A stretch of 7,122 nucleotides of DNA from an uncultured Bacilli bacterium. GTDB lineage: Bacteria; Bacillota_I; Bacilli_A; RF39; UBA660. Numbering within the stretch: the first letter of the stretch is position 1; every line of letters begins with the position of its first letter. The translations under genes and the position numbers were made by a program. The stretch is taken from the NCBI GenBank assembly GCA_947591175.1, contig CANQDB010000068.1:1-7122 (forward strand), in the 5' to 3' direction. Shown here one piece after another: positions 6,575 through 7,122 of the stretch. The notes below the pieces were generated by a model. It ran no database searches, was not told the DNA's origin, and saw only the letters and a list, made by a program, of their open reading frames with translations.

Positions 6575-7122
6575 TTAGAACTCTTTTTTCATTTGAATTT
6601 TTAACGATATTCTATATGATGCATAAACCATAAGGACGGAAATTATTATTATTGATAAAACAATATAATTGCCAAGAAAGGTAAACACTGGGCTTAGAAA
6701 TGAGAAATCAACGTACTGGAGAATAATTTCTCCGATAAAGACGATACCAAAAACAAGTGCAAAAATAGCAATTCTTGCTTTCTCAACTCCAAATTTATAA
6801 ATGATGGGATACATTATCGAAAGAACGAGAATAGTTCCAACTAATGTGCCTAACATCGTATAAATTATTTGCTCGAAGTTAATAGTTTCGGTACTTGTAT
6901 AGGCAATTACAAAGGATAAGATAAGTGTAACTATCGATACAGCAAGTATCATTAAAAGAGTGGCTAAATATTTGGCTTTGACACTATTCTTTCTTCCATT
7001 TGGAAATGATATTAGATAGGCATCCCATTTATTATAGGAATCGTAACTAAAAGTCGAAATCATAATCATTACACTCATAAATGGTAAAATAAAGGAAATA
7101 TCCATTTCGTCATAGAAACCCA
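6575..7122 (-). CDS. ABC-2 type transporter permease (ABC2_membrane_5-like), N-terminus cut by window edge
   Basis: The frame is open from the right edge to a TAA at 6577-6575. The first internal Met is at 7105, but the frame continues upstream of it (GFYDE), so this is a partial gene probably missing about 30-40 N-terminal residues. Visible from that Met: LPFMSVMIMISTFSYD-x4-KWDAY (about 8-29), then LISFPNGRKNSVKAKYL (31-47). This is the loop typical of this permease family (SxxRxxxVxxKYL). Four further hydrophobic segments follow near 48-70, 80-105, 112-131 and 140-165, then a short basic tail. Such permeases pair with an ATPase, usually encoded immediately upstream, and export peptides or lipids or mediate resistance to antimicrobials; the cargo is unknown. 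The 101-base gap after the stop has no clear terminator. Confidence 0.88.
   Translation of the reverse strand, partial: GFYDEMDISFILPFMSVMIMISTFSYDSYNKWDAYLISFPNGRKNSVKAKYLATLLMILAVSIVTLILSFVIAYTSTETINFEQIIYTMLGTLVGTILVLSIMYPIIYKFGVEKARIAIFALVFGIVFIGEIILQYVDFSFLSPVFTFLGNYIVLSIIIISVLMVYASYRISLKIQMKKEF

Overview
The window is AT-rich, and every gene I can support lies on the minus strand, so transcription runs from right to left. The base composition, the Shine-Dalgarno sites (AGGAGG, AAGGAG, GAGGAG) and the protein families all suggest a low-GC Gram-positive bacterium (Bacillota). An open frame for an oxygen-sensitive glycyl radical enzyme points to an anaerobe or facultative anaerobe, such as a gut clostridial, erysipelotrichal or lactic-acid lineage. 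I cannot name a genus.

Right part (about 5922-7122). The C-terminal part of an ABC-2 type transporter permease runs in from the right edge. Next comes a gene for a small membrane-anchored extracellular protein of unknown function. The 101-base gap between them holds an extended -10 promoter and three TACTCA/TGAGTA half-sites exactly 20 bases apart in alternating orientation, which looks like an operator.

Middle and left part (5847 down to 1). Six tightly packed genes follow a probable promoter at 5871-5900 and form a cell-surface polysaccharide operon. In order they are: a polyprenyl-phosphate-type GT2 glycosyltransferase (GacI-like); a small DUF2304 membrane protein (GacJ-like) that overlaps it by 4 bases; a second GT2 glycosyltransferase; a DUF4422 putative glycosyltransferase; a Wzx-type flippase; and a long frame cut by the left edge. 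That last frame is not listed by a simple start-to-stop ORF search because it has no stop in the window. I translated it by hand: 523 codons from an ATG at 1570 stay open to base 1.

The left-edge gene is the surprise. It is a glycyl radical enzyme (pyruvate formate-lyase/diol dehydratase superfamily) with the Cys-x-Glu-Pro active-site signature, here ACWEP. Its start lies inside the flippase gene (14-base overlap) behind a perfect AGGAGG, so it appears to belong to the polysaccharide transcript. The C-terminal glycyl radical loop and the radical-SAM activase it would need are not in the window.

Model (inference). The two cytoplasmic GT2/DUF4422 enzymes extend a lipid-linked repeat unit and the Wzx protein flips it. 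The GacI/GacJ-like pair makes a polyprenyl-phosphate sugar for side-chain addition outside the cell. The radical enzyme supplies or modifies a polyol or sugar component, or processes a related metabolite. No tRNA, rRNA, CRISPR array, insertion sequence or convincing intrinsic terminator was seen, and no stretch over 300 bases lacks a gene.
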